A program made the position numbers and the translations under genes. Below are positions 15,326 to 22,518 of a stretch of DNA of 22,518 nucleotides, piece by piece. The DNA comes from JBBIIC01 sp037446725 (GTDB lineage Bacteria; Actinomycetota; Coriobacteriia; Anaerosomatales; SLCP01), in contig JBBIIC010000029.1 of NCBI GenBank assembly GCA_037446725.1, forward strand, positions 1 to 22,518. The letters are read 5' to 3'. Numbering within the stretch: position 1 is the first letter of the stretch; each line of letters begins with the position of its first letter. Under the pieces are notes generated by a model. That model did not search any database. It had not been told where the DNA came from and saw nothing but the letters and a program-made list of their open reading frames with translations.

Positions 15326-16009
15326 GTGGCAGACACGACCAGGGAACGCCAGCACTACGCGCTCCAGACGATCTTCTCGTTCTTCCTCGGACTCATGGTG
15401 CTGGCATTCATCGGCATCGGGGTCATCACCTTCTACCCCGAGCCCGAGCACACCGAGAATCCCGAGATCGCGGAGTTGCAGCGGAAACAGGAACGCATCT
15501 GGTCGCAGGACAAGGACGGACAGCTGTCCGCGGCCGAGCAGCGGCGCGTCGACGAGATCCAGAAGGAACTGGACGAACTGTGGAAGGAACAGGAGAGCAT
15601 CCGCCAGGACTGGGCCCGGAACACGAGCATGATCCTGATCGTGTTCGCGACCGTTGTCATGGGCATCTCACTCATCCGCAGCGAACAGCTGCGCGTGATC
15701 TCCAACGGCCTGCTGCTCGGCGGCCTGTTCACAATGGTCTACGGCGTGGGCTGGATCATCGCCAGCGGTGAGTCGATCGCCCGGTTCGGCGTCATCGTGT
15801 TCGCGCTCGCCGTCACTCTCGGTCTGGGCTACCTGAAGTTCGTGCGCGGCAAAGAGGCGGTTGCCGCCGCGGGTGCGGTCATCGTCGCGGGCCCCGGGGG
15901 TGAGGCCGACGCAACCGCCCTCGGCCCGCTCGTCGCCCGCATCGAGGCGCTCGAGGCGCGGACGGAGGCGGCCGCCGAGGCGCTCGGCGCGCGCAGGGGC
16001 GAGGAGTAG
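15326..16009 (+). CDS. Four-helix membrane protein with coiled coils, unknown function
   Basis: A 227-residue membrane protein that I do not recognise. Predicted helices lie at about 12-37 (IFSFFLGLMVLAFIGIGVIT), 105-123, 129-152 and 158-176. A highly charged coiled coil of about 60 residues (44-103, rich in Glu, Gln, Lys, Arg) sits between helices 1 and 2, and a second short coil (LVARIEALEARTEAAAEAL) ends the protein. GTG 15326 is chosen with GGGGTGG upstream; GTG 15317, three codons earlier, is equally possible. It is divergent from the amidohydrolase (52 bases between) and convergent with the LysE gene. Confidence 0.8.
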   Translation: MADTTRERQHYALQTIFSFFLGLMVLAFIGIGVITFYPEPEHTENPEIAELQRKQERIWSQDKDGQLSAAEQRRVDEIQKELDELWKEQESIRQDWARNTSMILIVFATVVMGISLIRSEQLRVISNGLLLGGLFTMVYGVGWIIASGESIARFGVIVFALAVTLGLGYLKFVRGKEAVAAAGAVIVAGPGGEADATALGPLVARIEALEARTEAAAEALGARRGEE

Positions 16010-16021
16010 CCGCCCGGGCGT

Positions 16022-16642
16022 CTAGCGGGCGACCTGGCCGAGCACGAGCGACCCGGCGATCCACCACATGACGATGCCGATGCCGACATCGAGGACCTGC
16101 CACGCTCGCGGCCGGGCAAACAGCGGCGCGAGCACCCGCGCTCCGTACGCAAGCGAGAAGAACCAGGCGAATGACGCGCTCATCGCGCCGAGCGCGAACC
16201 ACATCCGCTCGTCTGCGGGGTAGCGGGCGGACACGCTACCGAGGATCACCACCGTGTCGAGGTAGACGTGCGGATTGAGGAGGCTGACGGCCAGCGTGTA
16301 TGCCACCGTCCGGCGCAGGCTTTGCTCGGGATGCGCCACAGAGCCGGTCTCGAGCACATCCCTGCGGGTGGCGGAGCGAAATGAGCGGGCCCCGTAGGCG
16401 AGAAGGAACGCCGCACCGCCCCACGCGCTGATGGCAACCAGGGTCGGAGTGGAGCTCACGAGTGCACCGAACCCGCCGACGCCGAGCGTGATGAGGGCCG
16501 CGTCGACCGTCGCGCAGATGGCGGCGACGACAAACACGTGCTGGCGTCTCAGCCCCTGCTGGAGTACGAACGCATTCTGCGCGCCGATGGCGATAATGAG
16601 GCCTGCGCCGAGCGCGGCACCCGCGAGGTAGGTGGGGACCAT
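16022..16642 (-). CDS. LysE/ArgO-family amino-acid exporter
   Basis: A 206-residue inner-membrane exporter of basic amino acids by family. The signature GAQNAFVLQQGLRRQHV lies near residues 18-34, and SLLNPHVYLDTVVILGS in the middle is typical of ArgO/LysE. About six helices are visible. ATG 16642 is chosen because family proteins begin a few residues before the GAQN motif; GGGAGGAGG lies about eleven bases upstream, slightly far. Lysine or arginine export is the likely role. The gene lies downstream of tRNA-Asp on the same strand, and 12 bases separate its stop from that of the preceding plus-strand gene, around a CGCCCGGGCG palindrome (16012-16021). No LysG-type regulator is present in the window. 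Confidence 0.93.
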   Translation of the reverse strand: MVPTYLAGAALGAGLIIAIGAQNAFVLQQGLRRQHVFVVAAICATVDAALITLGVGGFGALVSSTPTLVAISAWGGAAFLLAYGARSFRSATRRDVLETGSVAHPEQSLRRTVAYTLAVSLLNPHVYLDTVVILGSVSARYPADERMWFALGAMSASFAWFFSLAYGARVLAPLFARPRAWQVLDVGIGIVMWWIAGSLVLGQVAR

Positions 16643-16722
16643 CGCCGTGCGCGCCTCCTCCCGAGCCACCGCGCCAGCCGGACTCGTCTGAACTCCGAGG
16701 AGCGGAGCGCCCTCCAATGCAA

Positions 16723-16753
16723 CAGGCCGAGTGCGTTTCTGCGTCTCGGCCTG
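16723..16753 (-). terminator. Candidate terminator of tRNA-Asp
   Basis: A perfect nine-bp stem CAGGCCGAG/CTCGGCCTG with a 13-base loop starts 11 bases past the tRNA 3' end on the minus strand and is followed by TTGCATT. The weak T-tract makes it uncertain. Confidence 0.5.
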
Positions 16754-16764
16754 CGGAGTGTCTG

Positions 16765-16841
16765 TGGCGGGAGTAACGGGGCTCGAACCCGCGACCTCTG
16801 GCTTGACAGGCCAGCGCTCTAACCAACTGAGCTATACCCCC
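16765..16841 (-). tRNA. tRNA-Asp (anticodon GTC)
   Basis: A 77-base cloverleaf with encoded CCA. Acceptor GGGGGTA pairs with TACTCCC (one G-U); the discriminator is G, as expected for tRNA-Asp. The anticodon arm is CTGGC-CTGTCAA-GCCAG with anticodon GTC, and the T loop GGTTCGAGCCC is canonical. Confidence 0.98.
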
Positions 16842-16858
16842 GTGGGACAGCGAACGAG

Positions 16859-16887
16859 ATTCTACCGTGCGCCCGCACGGTTGTCCA
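16859..16887 (-). promoter_or_regulatory. Sigma-70-type promoter for tRNA-Asp, spacer is an inverted repeat
   Basis: On the minus strand TGGACA (16882-16887) and TAGAAT (16859-16864) are separated by exactly 17 bases; each hexamer matches consensus at five of six positions. The spacer contains CCGTGC-N4-GCACGG (16865-16880), a perfect inverted repeat filling all but one base of the gap. Confidence 0.75.
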
Positions 16888-16979
16888 CACCCGGCCGCAT
16901 CCGCCGCCCGCGCGTCCCGTACCCGGACGGAACCGGTACGTCCCGCTGGAGTTCTCGCTGTTCGGGTAGCATATGCATC

Positions 16980-17675
16980 ATGGAAGACGCGACACTCACC
17001 CCGGCCGCCGACCGCCCCGATCCGGCGGCCGTAGCGGCACTCAGAGTCACCATCGATCGCGCACTCACCGGGCGGGACCGCCCGGCGGCGATCGCGGCGG
17101 CCACCGACGCCGTCGATGCGGGCACGATCTCCGTGCCCAACCTCTACACGCTCGTGCTTGGCCCGCTGCTCACCGAGACCGGCGCCGGGTGGCAGACCGG
17201 CTCAACCCGTGTGTGGGAGGAGCACTACGCGAGCGCGACGGTGCGCACCATCATCGAGTCGCTCGCCGGCCGGGTGGCCGCGGCGGCGGGCTCGGTGCCG
17301 TCGCGCGGCGAGACGGTGCTGCTCGCGTGCCCGCCCGAGGAGTACCACGACCTCGGCCTGCGGATGCTGCTCGACCGCTTCCTCCTCGCCGGCTACGACG
17401 CACACTTCCTCGGCGCCGACACACCCGTGAGCGAGATCTGCGACGCGGCCGAACAGCTTGGTGCCACACTCGTCGTGCTCTCGGCCTCCACGCACTACCA
17501 CCGCGTCCGACTGCGCGACACGGTCGAGTCCCTCGAGCGCGGCCTGCCCGCGGGAACGCGGCTCGCCGTCGGCGGCCCGGCGTTCGCGCACGATTCCGAG
17601 AGCTTTCCCGGACTCGTGCTCGACCCGGCCGACCTCGAACTACCGGGTCGGACGCCCGGCGTGGAAGCCGGCTGA
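16980..17675 (+). CDS. Stand-alone cobalamin-binding protein with CarH-type photoreceptor motifs
   Basis: A 231-residue protein with a helical cap domain (about 15-100) and a Rossmann-type B12-binding domain (about 108-220). The cap ends with GAGWQTGSTRVWEEHYASAT, which contains W71-x9-E81-H82, the signature that in CarH/LitR sits over the adenosyl group of adenosylcobalamin. The B12 domain has E121-x-H123-x-x-G126 (YHDLGLRMLLDRFLLAG), the lower-ligand motif, then LGADTP. No MerR DNA-binding domain is present or would fit: only about 15 residues precede the cap. By analogy with CarH and AerR it may be a light or B12 sensor acting through a partner. Its stop is one base before the permease ATG, so it is the first gene of a transporter operon. 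ATG 16980 has only a weak ribosome site. Confidence 0.88.
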   Translation: MEDATLTPAADRPDPAAVAALRVTIDRALTGRDRPAAIAAATDAVDAGTISVPNLYTLVLGPLLTETGAGWQTGSTRVWEEHYASATVRTIIESLAGRVAAAAGSVPSRGETVLLACPPEEYHDLGLRMLLDRFLLAGYDAHFLGADTPVSEICDAAEQLGATLVVLSASTHYHRVRLRDTVESLERGLPAGTRLAVGGPAFAHDSESFPGLVLDPADLELPGRTPGVEAG

Positions 17676-17676
17676 G

Positions 17677-18808
17677 ATGCTCTCGCTGCGCATCGCCGCA
17701 CGCTTCCTGCGCACGAGCCCGGTCCAGTCGGTGCTCATCATGGCCGGCATCTCGGTGGGCATCGCGACCCAGGTCTTCGTAGGCTCGCTCATCACGAGCC
17801 TTCAGGCCGACCTCGTCGACACTACCATCGGCTCGAGCCCGCAGGTCACCATCACCGCGCCCGAGGAGGGCGACCCCGTCGTCTACAACGAGCGGGTCCG
17901 CTCGGTCGTCACCGCAGACGAGCGGGTCGAGCCGGGCGCTATCGCACCCGTGCGCACGGTCTCGGCCCTGTTCACGGACGGCGACGACAGCGCGCCGCTC
18001 TCGCTCACCGGCGGGGCCCTCGCCGACCTCGACGCGATCTACGAGCTCGGCGAGCGCACCACGCTGGGCACCGCACGCCTCGACAATGGCGACGTCATCG
18101 TGGGCACGGACTTCGCCGAGAAGCACTCCCTGCTGCCCGGTGACGCCATCGCGCTCGTGTTCGCCGACAACCAGACGGTCAGGGCGCGCATCAGCGCCAT
18201 TGTCGACCTCGGCGCGGCGGCGGCCAACGAGCGCACCGCATTCGTCGACGCGAACCTGCCGCGCACGCTCGCGGGGTGGTCCGTCGACGAGTACTCGGCG
18301 ATTCAGACGCAGATGCGCGAGCCGTTCGACGCCGCGGACGTCGCCGCGTCGTGGAGCAGCCAGCTACCGGAGCTCACAATCAGCGACTGGCAGGCGGAGA
18401 ACGCAGACCTGCTGACCGCACTGCAGAGCCAGTCGGCCTCCTCCTACATGATCCAGGCGTTCGTGCTCGTCGCGGTCGCCCTCGGCATCGCGTCCACACT
18501 CGCCATCAGCGCCGTGCAGAAGACCCGCCAGATCGGCATCCTGAAGGCGATGGGGCTTTCCGACCGTCGCTCGGGCCGCATCTTCCTGTGGCAGGCCACC
18601 CTGCTCGGGATCGGCGGCACGCTCGGCGGGCTGGCGCTCGGCTTCGGGCTCATCGCGAGCTTCTCGTTCATCCCGGTGCCGTTCTCCATCAGGCCCGAGC
18701 CGGCCTTCATCGCACTCTCCTCGGCGGTGGGCATCTCGGTGGCGCTGCTCTCCTCGGTGATCCCGACGCGCAAGACCTCGCGCCTCGACCCGATCGAGGT
18801 GATCCAGA

Positions 18809-18816
<8 letters not shown>
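17677..18816 (+). CDS. FtsX/MacB-type ABC transporter permease
   Basis: A 379-residue permease. One helix at about 15-38 (SVLIMAGISVGIATQVFVGS), an extracytoplasmic domain of about 215 residues, then three helices at about 262-287, 305-332 and 343-364 give the four-helix layout of MacB/LolC/FtsX permeases. The coupling segment QKTRQIGILKAMGLSDR between helices 2 and 3 is typical, and the end TSRLDPIEVIQSG is the usual C-terminus. It starts one base after the cobalamin-protein stop and overlaps the ATPase gene by eight bases. Such systems act by mechanotransmission, exporting or extracting lipids, peptides or lipoproteins. No HlyD-type adaptor gene is near, as expected in a single-membrane cell. 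Confidence 0.94.
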
Positions 18817-19513
<697 letters not shown>

Positions 19514-19522
19514 CCGGCCGCA

Positions 19523-19543
19523 GGCGCGCGTGGGCCGCGCGCC
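19523..19543. terminator. Possible bidirectional terminator hairpin
   Basis: In the 32-base gap between two convergent genes an eight-bp stem GGCGCGCG/CGCGCGCC closes a five-base loop. There is no T-tract on either strand, so termination strength is doubtful. Confidence 0.4.
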
Positions 19544-19545
19544 CG

Positions 19546-20541
19546 CTACACGCCGAACCCGAGCTGACCGCCGGTTGGGGCGTCTTCCTCGGGTACCGGC
19601 TCGCCTGTCGGGATGCCACCATATCGCGGCGCGACCGCATCGCCGAGAATCCCGGCGATCTCGCGGGCATTGCGCGGCGCGTAGTCGTACTTGCAGTTGT
19701 TGAACATCACCCAGGTCCGCTCGGTCTCGGCGGCCAGGTCGCGGATGGGGTCGGCCCATTCGGCGAGTTCCTCGGGCGTGTAGAGCCAGTCGAAACGGTC
19801 GGCGGCGCTCCCGGTCCGGGCGAAGTAGGTGTCGCGGTTGCGCCCGTGCATGCGCACGTAGGCCCACGGCGCGGTCGCCTCGGCGAGCGGCGGCATCGTG
19901 GAGCGCTCGGGGAACTGCGGGGCGTCCACGCTCACGAACACCATGCCGTGATCGGCAAGGAAGCGCATTGTGCGTCCGCGCTGGGCGCCAGTGACCCAGG
20001 AGGGGTGCCGGAACTCGACGAGCATCGGAGCTCCTGTCCGTCCGAGCATCGCCTGGGCGCTCTCGAGGTAGTCGAGGTGGCGGGCGGTACGCTTCGGGTC
20101 GGTCGCCGCGAAATACGGCGGGAACTGCATGAGAACGCCACCCAGCTTGCCGCCGTCACGCAGCGGAGCGAGCTCCTCGGCGAAGATCCTGAAGGCCTCT
20201 TCGAGCATCGCCGGTTCGGGCAGACGCACGCGCCCGCGCTCGGTGCGCTCGTACTCGTAGCCGCGCAGGTCCGGATGGAGCGCGCGCTCATCGACCTCGT
20301 GCCAGGTCATGAGCCCGTAGGCCTTGATGTGGAAGGTGAATCCTTCGGGCGTGCGGCGTACCCAGTTCTCGGCGTACTCGCGCCGGGGCAGGCCGTAGAA
20401 GGTCGAGTCGACCTCGACGGTGTCGAAGCGCGCTGCGTAGTAGCGCAACCGCGCCTCGGCCGAGGAGACACCGCGCGGATACCACCGCTCGACCATCGTC
20501 GGGTCGGTCCAGGAGCACGTGCCGATGACCACATCGCCCAT
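19546..20541 (-). CDS. DUF72 (YecE-like) family protein
   Basis: A 331-residue TIM-barrel-like protein of unknown activity. It starts MGDVVIGTCSWTDPTMVERW and has the family positions FDTVEVDSTFYGLP, FTFHIKAYG, LGGVLMQFPPYF, LVEFRHPSW, FVSVDAPQFP, YVRMHGRN and WVMFNNCK. About 30 acidic and glycine-rich residues trail beyond the conserved part. The ATG is the only sensible start, since the conserved domain begins at residue 3; its ribosome site is weak. Family members are widespread and soluble, with no agreed function. It is convergent with the ABC operon. Confidence 0.93.
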   Translation of the reverse strand: MGDVVIGTCSWTDPTMVERWYPRGVSSAEARLRYYAARFDTVEVDSTFYGLPRREYAENWVRRTPEGFTFHIKAYGLMTWHEVDERALHPDLRGYEYERTERGRVRLPEPAMLEEAFRIFAEELAPLRDGGKLGGVLMQFPPYFAATDPKRTARHLDYLESAQAMLGRTGAPMLVEFRHPSWVTGAQRGRTMRFLADHGMVFVSVDAPQFPERSTMPPLAEATAPWAYVRMHGRNRDTYFARTGSAADRFDWLYTPEELAEWADPIRDLAAETERTWVMFNNCKYDYAPRNAREIAGILGDAVAPRYGGIPTGEPVPEEDAPTGGQLGFGV

Positions 20542-20604
20542 GGCAGGTTCGTACCCCTGCGCGGGCGAATGCGGACCGGGCGGACCCGGGCGCTTCGGCG
20601 CGGA

Positions 20605-20862
20605 TTACTCCTCGGCGAGCGGTGTAATGTAGGTGATTGCCGAGACCGCGATGGCCGCGAACTCCTGCTTGTCGCCGACCCGGTAGTGCTGCCCACGCTC
20701 GGTCACCTGGACATCGGTCAGGCACAGAAAGGCATGCGGGTAGGTGTTGATGTAGTCCGAGAAGCGGTGACGCTCGGGCGTCACCGGCTGGTGCACGACA
20801 CCCCGAAACGCCCGTTGTGCCGTCTCCACCAGAACGCTCACCTTGCGGAACTGCTGCTCCAC
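20605..20862 (-). CDS. Small protein of unknown function (85 residues)
   Basis: A soluble 85-residue protein with alternating beta-type hydrophobicity (VSVLVETAQRAFRGVVHQP, FLCLTDVQVTERG, FAAIAVSAITYITPL). The pattern of a short modified segment, a SDYINTYPHAFLCLTD core and a final strand recalls small DUF6812-like proteins, but this is by eye only. GTG 20862 is chosen over GTG 20877 because GAGGGGG lies six bases upstream of it and nothing useful precedes the earlier one. A seven-bp hairpin (GCGGGCC/GGCCCGC, 20890-20907) lies just upstream, in the region shared with the divergent ferredoxin gene. It precedes the DUF72 gene on the same strand. Confidence 0.75.
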   Translation of the reverse strand: MEQQFRKVSVLVETAQRAFRGVVHQPVTPERHRFSDYINTYPHAFLCLTDVQVTERGQHYRVGDKQEFAAIAVSAITYITPLAEE

Positions 20863-20991
20863 GACGAACCCCCTCACCTGCGCACCGATGCGGGCCGGCG
20901 GGCCCGCCCGTCAGGATGCTCTCCTCGGCGGGTATCATCAGTATACGACGTTCGGGCCTTGAGCCTGCCCGGCACCCATGGAGGGATCTCG

Positions 20992-21186
20992 ATGAAACCG
21001 ATCGTGGATCACGACCTGTGCATCGGCTGCAGCGTCTGCGAGGAGACGTGTCCCGAGGTCTTCCAGCTGAGAGATGACGGGCTCGCCTATGTCATCAATG
21101 AGAGCCCCGAACCGGAGCTCTACGGCCCGGTCCGTGACGCTGCCGACATGTGCCCGGTGGAGGCCATCTCCATCGAGGGTGGCTAG
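20992..21186 (+). CDS. Ferredoxin, single [4Fe-4S] cluster
   Basis: A 64-residue low-potential electron carrier. MKPIVDHDLCIGCSVCEETC followed by PEVF and later DMCPVEAI match small bacterial ferredoxins such as that of Thermotoga. C10, C13, C16 and the cysteine in DMCP supply the cluster; C20 is an extra cysteine, which in some relatives forms a disulfide. The rest is acidic, as usual. The ATG has GGAGGG six bases upstream. It leads a plus-strand run with the GGQ-protein gene 14 bases downstream. Redox partners are not in the window, although the DUF362 protein at 3364-4482 shows iron-sulfur metabolism in this genome. Confidence 0.96.
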   Translation: MKPIVDHDLCIGCSVCEETCPEVFQLRDDGLAYVINESPEPELYGPVRDAADMCPVEAISIEGG

Positions 21187-21200
21187 GCTAGGCGGCCGAG

Positions 21201-21593
21201 ATGGAAGACGGCGCGCGGGGCTCGGCAGCAGGCGGTCTGCCGGAGGACTATGCGATCCCCGCGACCGACGAGGCACTGCTCGCCGAGTGTGACGTGCACG
21301 TCTTCCGCGGGACCGGACCCGGCGGCCAGTCGGTGAACACGACCGACAGCGCCGTGCGGCTGGTCCACCGGCCCACCGGCATCACCGTGGTCTGCCGCCG
21401 GGAGCGCAGCCAGCTGCGAAACAAGCGCGAGTGCCTCGGCCGCCTGCGCGCGCGACTCGCAGCGCTCGGGCGCACGCGCGTGCCGCGGACCCCGACGCGG
21501 CCGACGGCGGTCTCCCGGGCCCGGAGGGTCGACAGCAAGGTGCGTCACGGGCGGACGAAACGCCTGCGACGGCCCCCGGACGAAGACGACTGA
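21201..21593 (+). CDS. Orphan peptide-chain-release-factor-like protein (GGQ domain only)
   Basis: A 130-residue protein made of the peptidyl-tRNA-hydrolysis domain of class I release factors. FRGTGPGGQSVNTTDSAVRL contains the catalytic GGQ at 41-43; the next part, VHRPTGITVVCRRERSQLRN, also resembles RF1/RF2 domain 3. No stop-codon recognition domain is present. The last 35 residues are Arg-rich (VRHGRTKRLRRPP), like the basic tail of ArfB that enters the empty mRNA channel. It may therefore rescue stalled ribosomes, although the NTTDSAVR signature is closer to RF1/RF2 than to ArfB. ATG 21201 follows the ferredoxin gene by 14 bases and probably shares its transcript. Confidence 0.87.
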   Translation: MEDGARGSAAGGLPEDYAIPATDEALLAECDVHVFRGTGPGGQSVNTTDSAVRLVHRPTGITVVCRRERSQLRNKRECLGRLRARLAALGRTRVPRTPTRPTAVSRARRVDSKVRHGRTKRLRRPPDEDD

Positions 21594-21612
21594 GGACGGG
21601 GAAGCCACGCTC

Positions 21613-21840
21613 GTGGACCTGCAGCACATAGGCAGACTACTGGCCCTCACGGGAATCGGCCTGGTCGTACTCGGCCTGCTGGTGTGGGCCGGAGGGCGCC
21701 TCGGCCTCGGGTCGCTGCCCGGAGACCTGCGCATGAGCAACGAGAGCTGGGGCTGCTACATCCCGATCGCCTCGATGCTCATCCTGAGCGTGCTACTCAC
21801 CATCGTCGTGAACGTGCTGCTCAGGCTGTTCAACCGATAG
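21613..21840 (+). CDS. DUF2905 small membrane protein
   Basis: A 75-residue protein with two membrane helices, about 7-27 (LLALTGIGLVVLGLLVWAGG) and 48-72 (IPIASMLILSVLLTIVVNVLL). The loop between them has the family signature GSLPGDLR near residue 35. Function unknown; the family is common in bacteria, often near Holliday-junction or release-factor-type genes. GTG 21613 has GGGGAAG upstream and begins 19 bases after the GGQ-protein stop. It is convergent with the NimA-like gene. Confidence 0.88.
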   Translation: MDLQHIGRLLALTGIGLVVLGLLVWAGGRLGLGSLPGDLRMSNESWGCYIPIASMLILSVLLTIVVNVLLRLFNR

Positions 21841-21855
21841 CGACCACACACCGGG

Positions 21856-22341
21856 CTACTTCCCGCGCTTCGCGGTCACCTCGTCGATGTTGAGCCGGAG
21901 CACCGCCATGCGCTCGTAGGCCTCGTCGCGCTCGAGAGCGGGTGTCTCCTCGTACTCGGGCGAGCCCAGTTCGAGATGGTCGAGCAGCACCCGCATGCCA
22001 TAGCGCAGCTCTGCCGGGTCCGAGACGCGCGCGAGGCGGCCCCGGAGCACCGCCGAGGTGTAGTTGTGCTCGCACGCCCCGCGCACGTAGCCACCGTCGA
22101 TCACGACCGTGGCGCACACACTCGGGTTGTCGGCCATGAACTCGTACTTGAGGCCCTCCGTCGCGGCGTGGAAGTAGAGTGCCCGGCGCGTCGGGTCGAA
22201 GCCGTAGCTCATGGTCACGAGGTACGGCTCGTCGCCGCGAGCGAAGGCGATGGTGACATACTTGCCCTCGGCAAAAACGGCGTCGACCTCGGCCGGGTCG
22301 GTCAGCTCCCGGTCGGCGCGGCGAACGTGGTAGCGGGACAT
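21856..22341 (-). CDS. Pyridoxamine 5'-phosphate oxidase-related flavin protein, NimA type
   Basis: A 161-residue split-barrel protein that should bind FMN. MSRYHVRRADRELTDPAEVD, then EPYLVTMSYGFD, LYFHAATEGLKYEFMADNP and YTSAVLRGRLARVSD follow the layout of the NimA/PNPOx-like family. Some members reduce nitroimidazoles, while most have no proven role; a general flavin oxidoreductase is a safe description. The ATG has TGAGGAG spaced about six bases, which supports it. The gene is convergent with the DUF2905 gene, 15 bases between stops. Confidence 0.92.
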   Translation of the reverse strand: MSRYHVRRADRELTDPAEVDAVFAEGKYVTIAFARGDEPYLVTMSYGFDPTRRALYFHAATEGLKYEFMADNPSVCATVVIDGGYVRGACEHNYTSAVLRGRLARVSDPAELRYGMRVLLDHLELGSPEYEETPALERDEAYERMAVLRLNIDEVTAKRGK

Positions 22342-22406
22342 CCGGGCTCCTCAGCGAGGGACGACAGGTGACGCCGAGGAGTCTAGCAGAGCGCCCGCGC
22401 GTCGCC

Positions 22407-22518
22407 CTACAGCAAGTTCGAGGCGAGCCGATACGCCGAGTCGCGGAATCGCTGGGGCCCCGTCTGGGGTTCGAGCTCGGCAAGGGTGATCTCGCGACAG
22501 CACATCATATCGTCCTCG
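22407..22518 (-). CDS. Partial gene at the window edge, unknown
   Basis: The minus strand is open from the window end to a TAG at 22407-22409 and reads EDDMMCCREITLAELEPQTG, then PQRFRDSAYRLASNLL. Composition is protein-like. The two ATG codons near the window edge, with GAGGA upstream, could be the true start of a roughly 33-residue peptide, or this may be the C-terminal end of a longer protein. I do not recognise it. Confidence 0.4.
   Translation of the reverse strand, partial: EDDMMCCREITLAELEPQTGPQRFRDSAYRLASNLL

Noticed and set aside
14455..15771. 438-codon plus-strand open frame
   Set aside because: It spans the antisense of the amidohydrolase and then a wrong frame of the membrane-protein gene; the text is Arg/Asp/His-rich with no domain.
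11438..16841. The two tRNA genes as possible integration sites of a mobile element
   Set aside because: No integrase, no repeated tRNA 3' end, and only ordinary genes lie beside them.

Overview
The window is high-GC chromosomal DNA with tightly packed genes, GTG starts about as common as ATG, many 2-8 base gene overlaps, and two tRNA genes that encode their own CCA ends. The gene mix (metG beside an AbrB-like regulator and rsmI, low-potential ferredoxin and DUF362 iron-sulfur proteins, a CarH-type cobalamin domain, DUF2905, HD-GYP) suggests an anaerobic or facultative actinobacterium, perhaps of the Coriobacteriia/OPB41 type. That placement is an inference from style and content only. No CRISPR array, integrase, transposase or prophage gene is visible.

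Layout. 1-6011: metG (cut by the window edge) and, on the same strand, a run reading right to left: ImmA/IrrE-like protein, ROK sugar kinase, DUF362 double-cluster iron-sulfur protein, multi-pass membrane protein with a proline-rich tail, and rsmI. A small AbrB-type regulator with a zinc ribbon sits between metG and rsmI on the plus strand. 6256-9634: a two-gene operon, a HEAT-repeat protein overlapping an HD-GYP protein; the two share a related N-terminal domain, and the HD-GYP active site is degenerate. 9635-10138: about 500 bases without a convincing gene, holding tandem hairpins and a perfect 18-bp palindrome. 10139-11459: a DUF1295 membrane protein followed by an MFS transporter gene reduced to its two ends by an internal deletion. 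11438-15273 (minus strand): tRNA-Phe with a clear promoter, an M23 peptidase with coiled coils, a beta-propeller lipoprotein and an amidohydrolase.

15326-16841: a four-helix membrane protein, a LysE/ArgO-type exporter, and tRNA-Asp with a strong promoter whose spacer is a perfect inverted repeat. 16980-19513: a three-gene operon made of a stand-alone cobalamin-binding protein carrying the CarH photoreceptor signature (W-x9-EH plus ExHxxG) but no DNA-binding domain, an FtsX/MacB-type permease and its ATPase. 19546-22518: a DUF72 protein and a small unknown protein on the minus strand, then ferredoxin, an orphan GGQ release-factor-like protein and a DUF2905 protein on the plus strand, then a NimA-like flavin protein and the end of another gene on the minus strand.

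The most interesting parts are the cobalamin-sensor/ABC-transporter operon, the HEAT/degenerate HD-GYP pair, and the ImmA-like protein that has lost its catalytic glutamate. Everything here was read from the sequence; no database search was possible.
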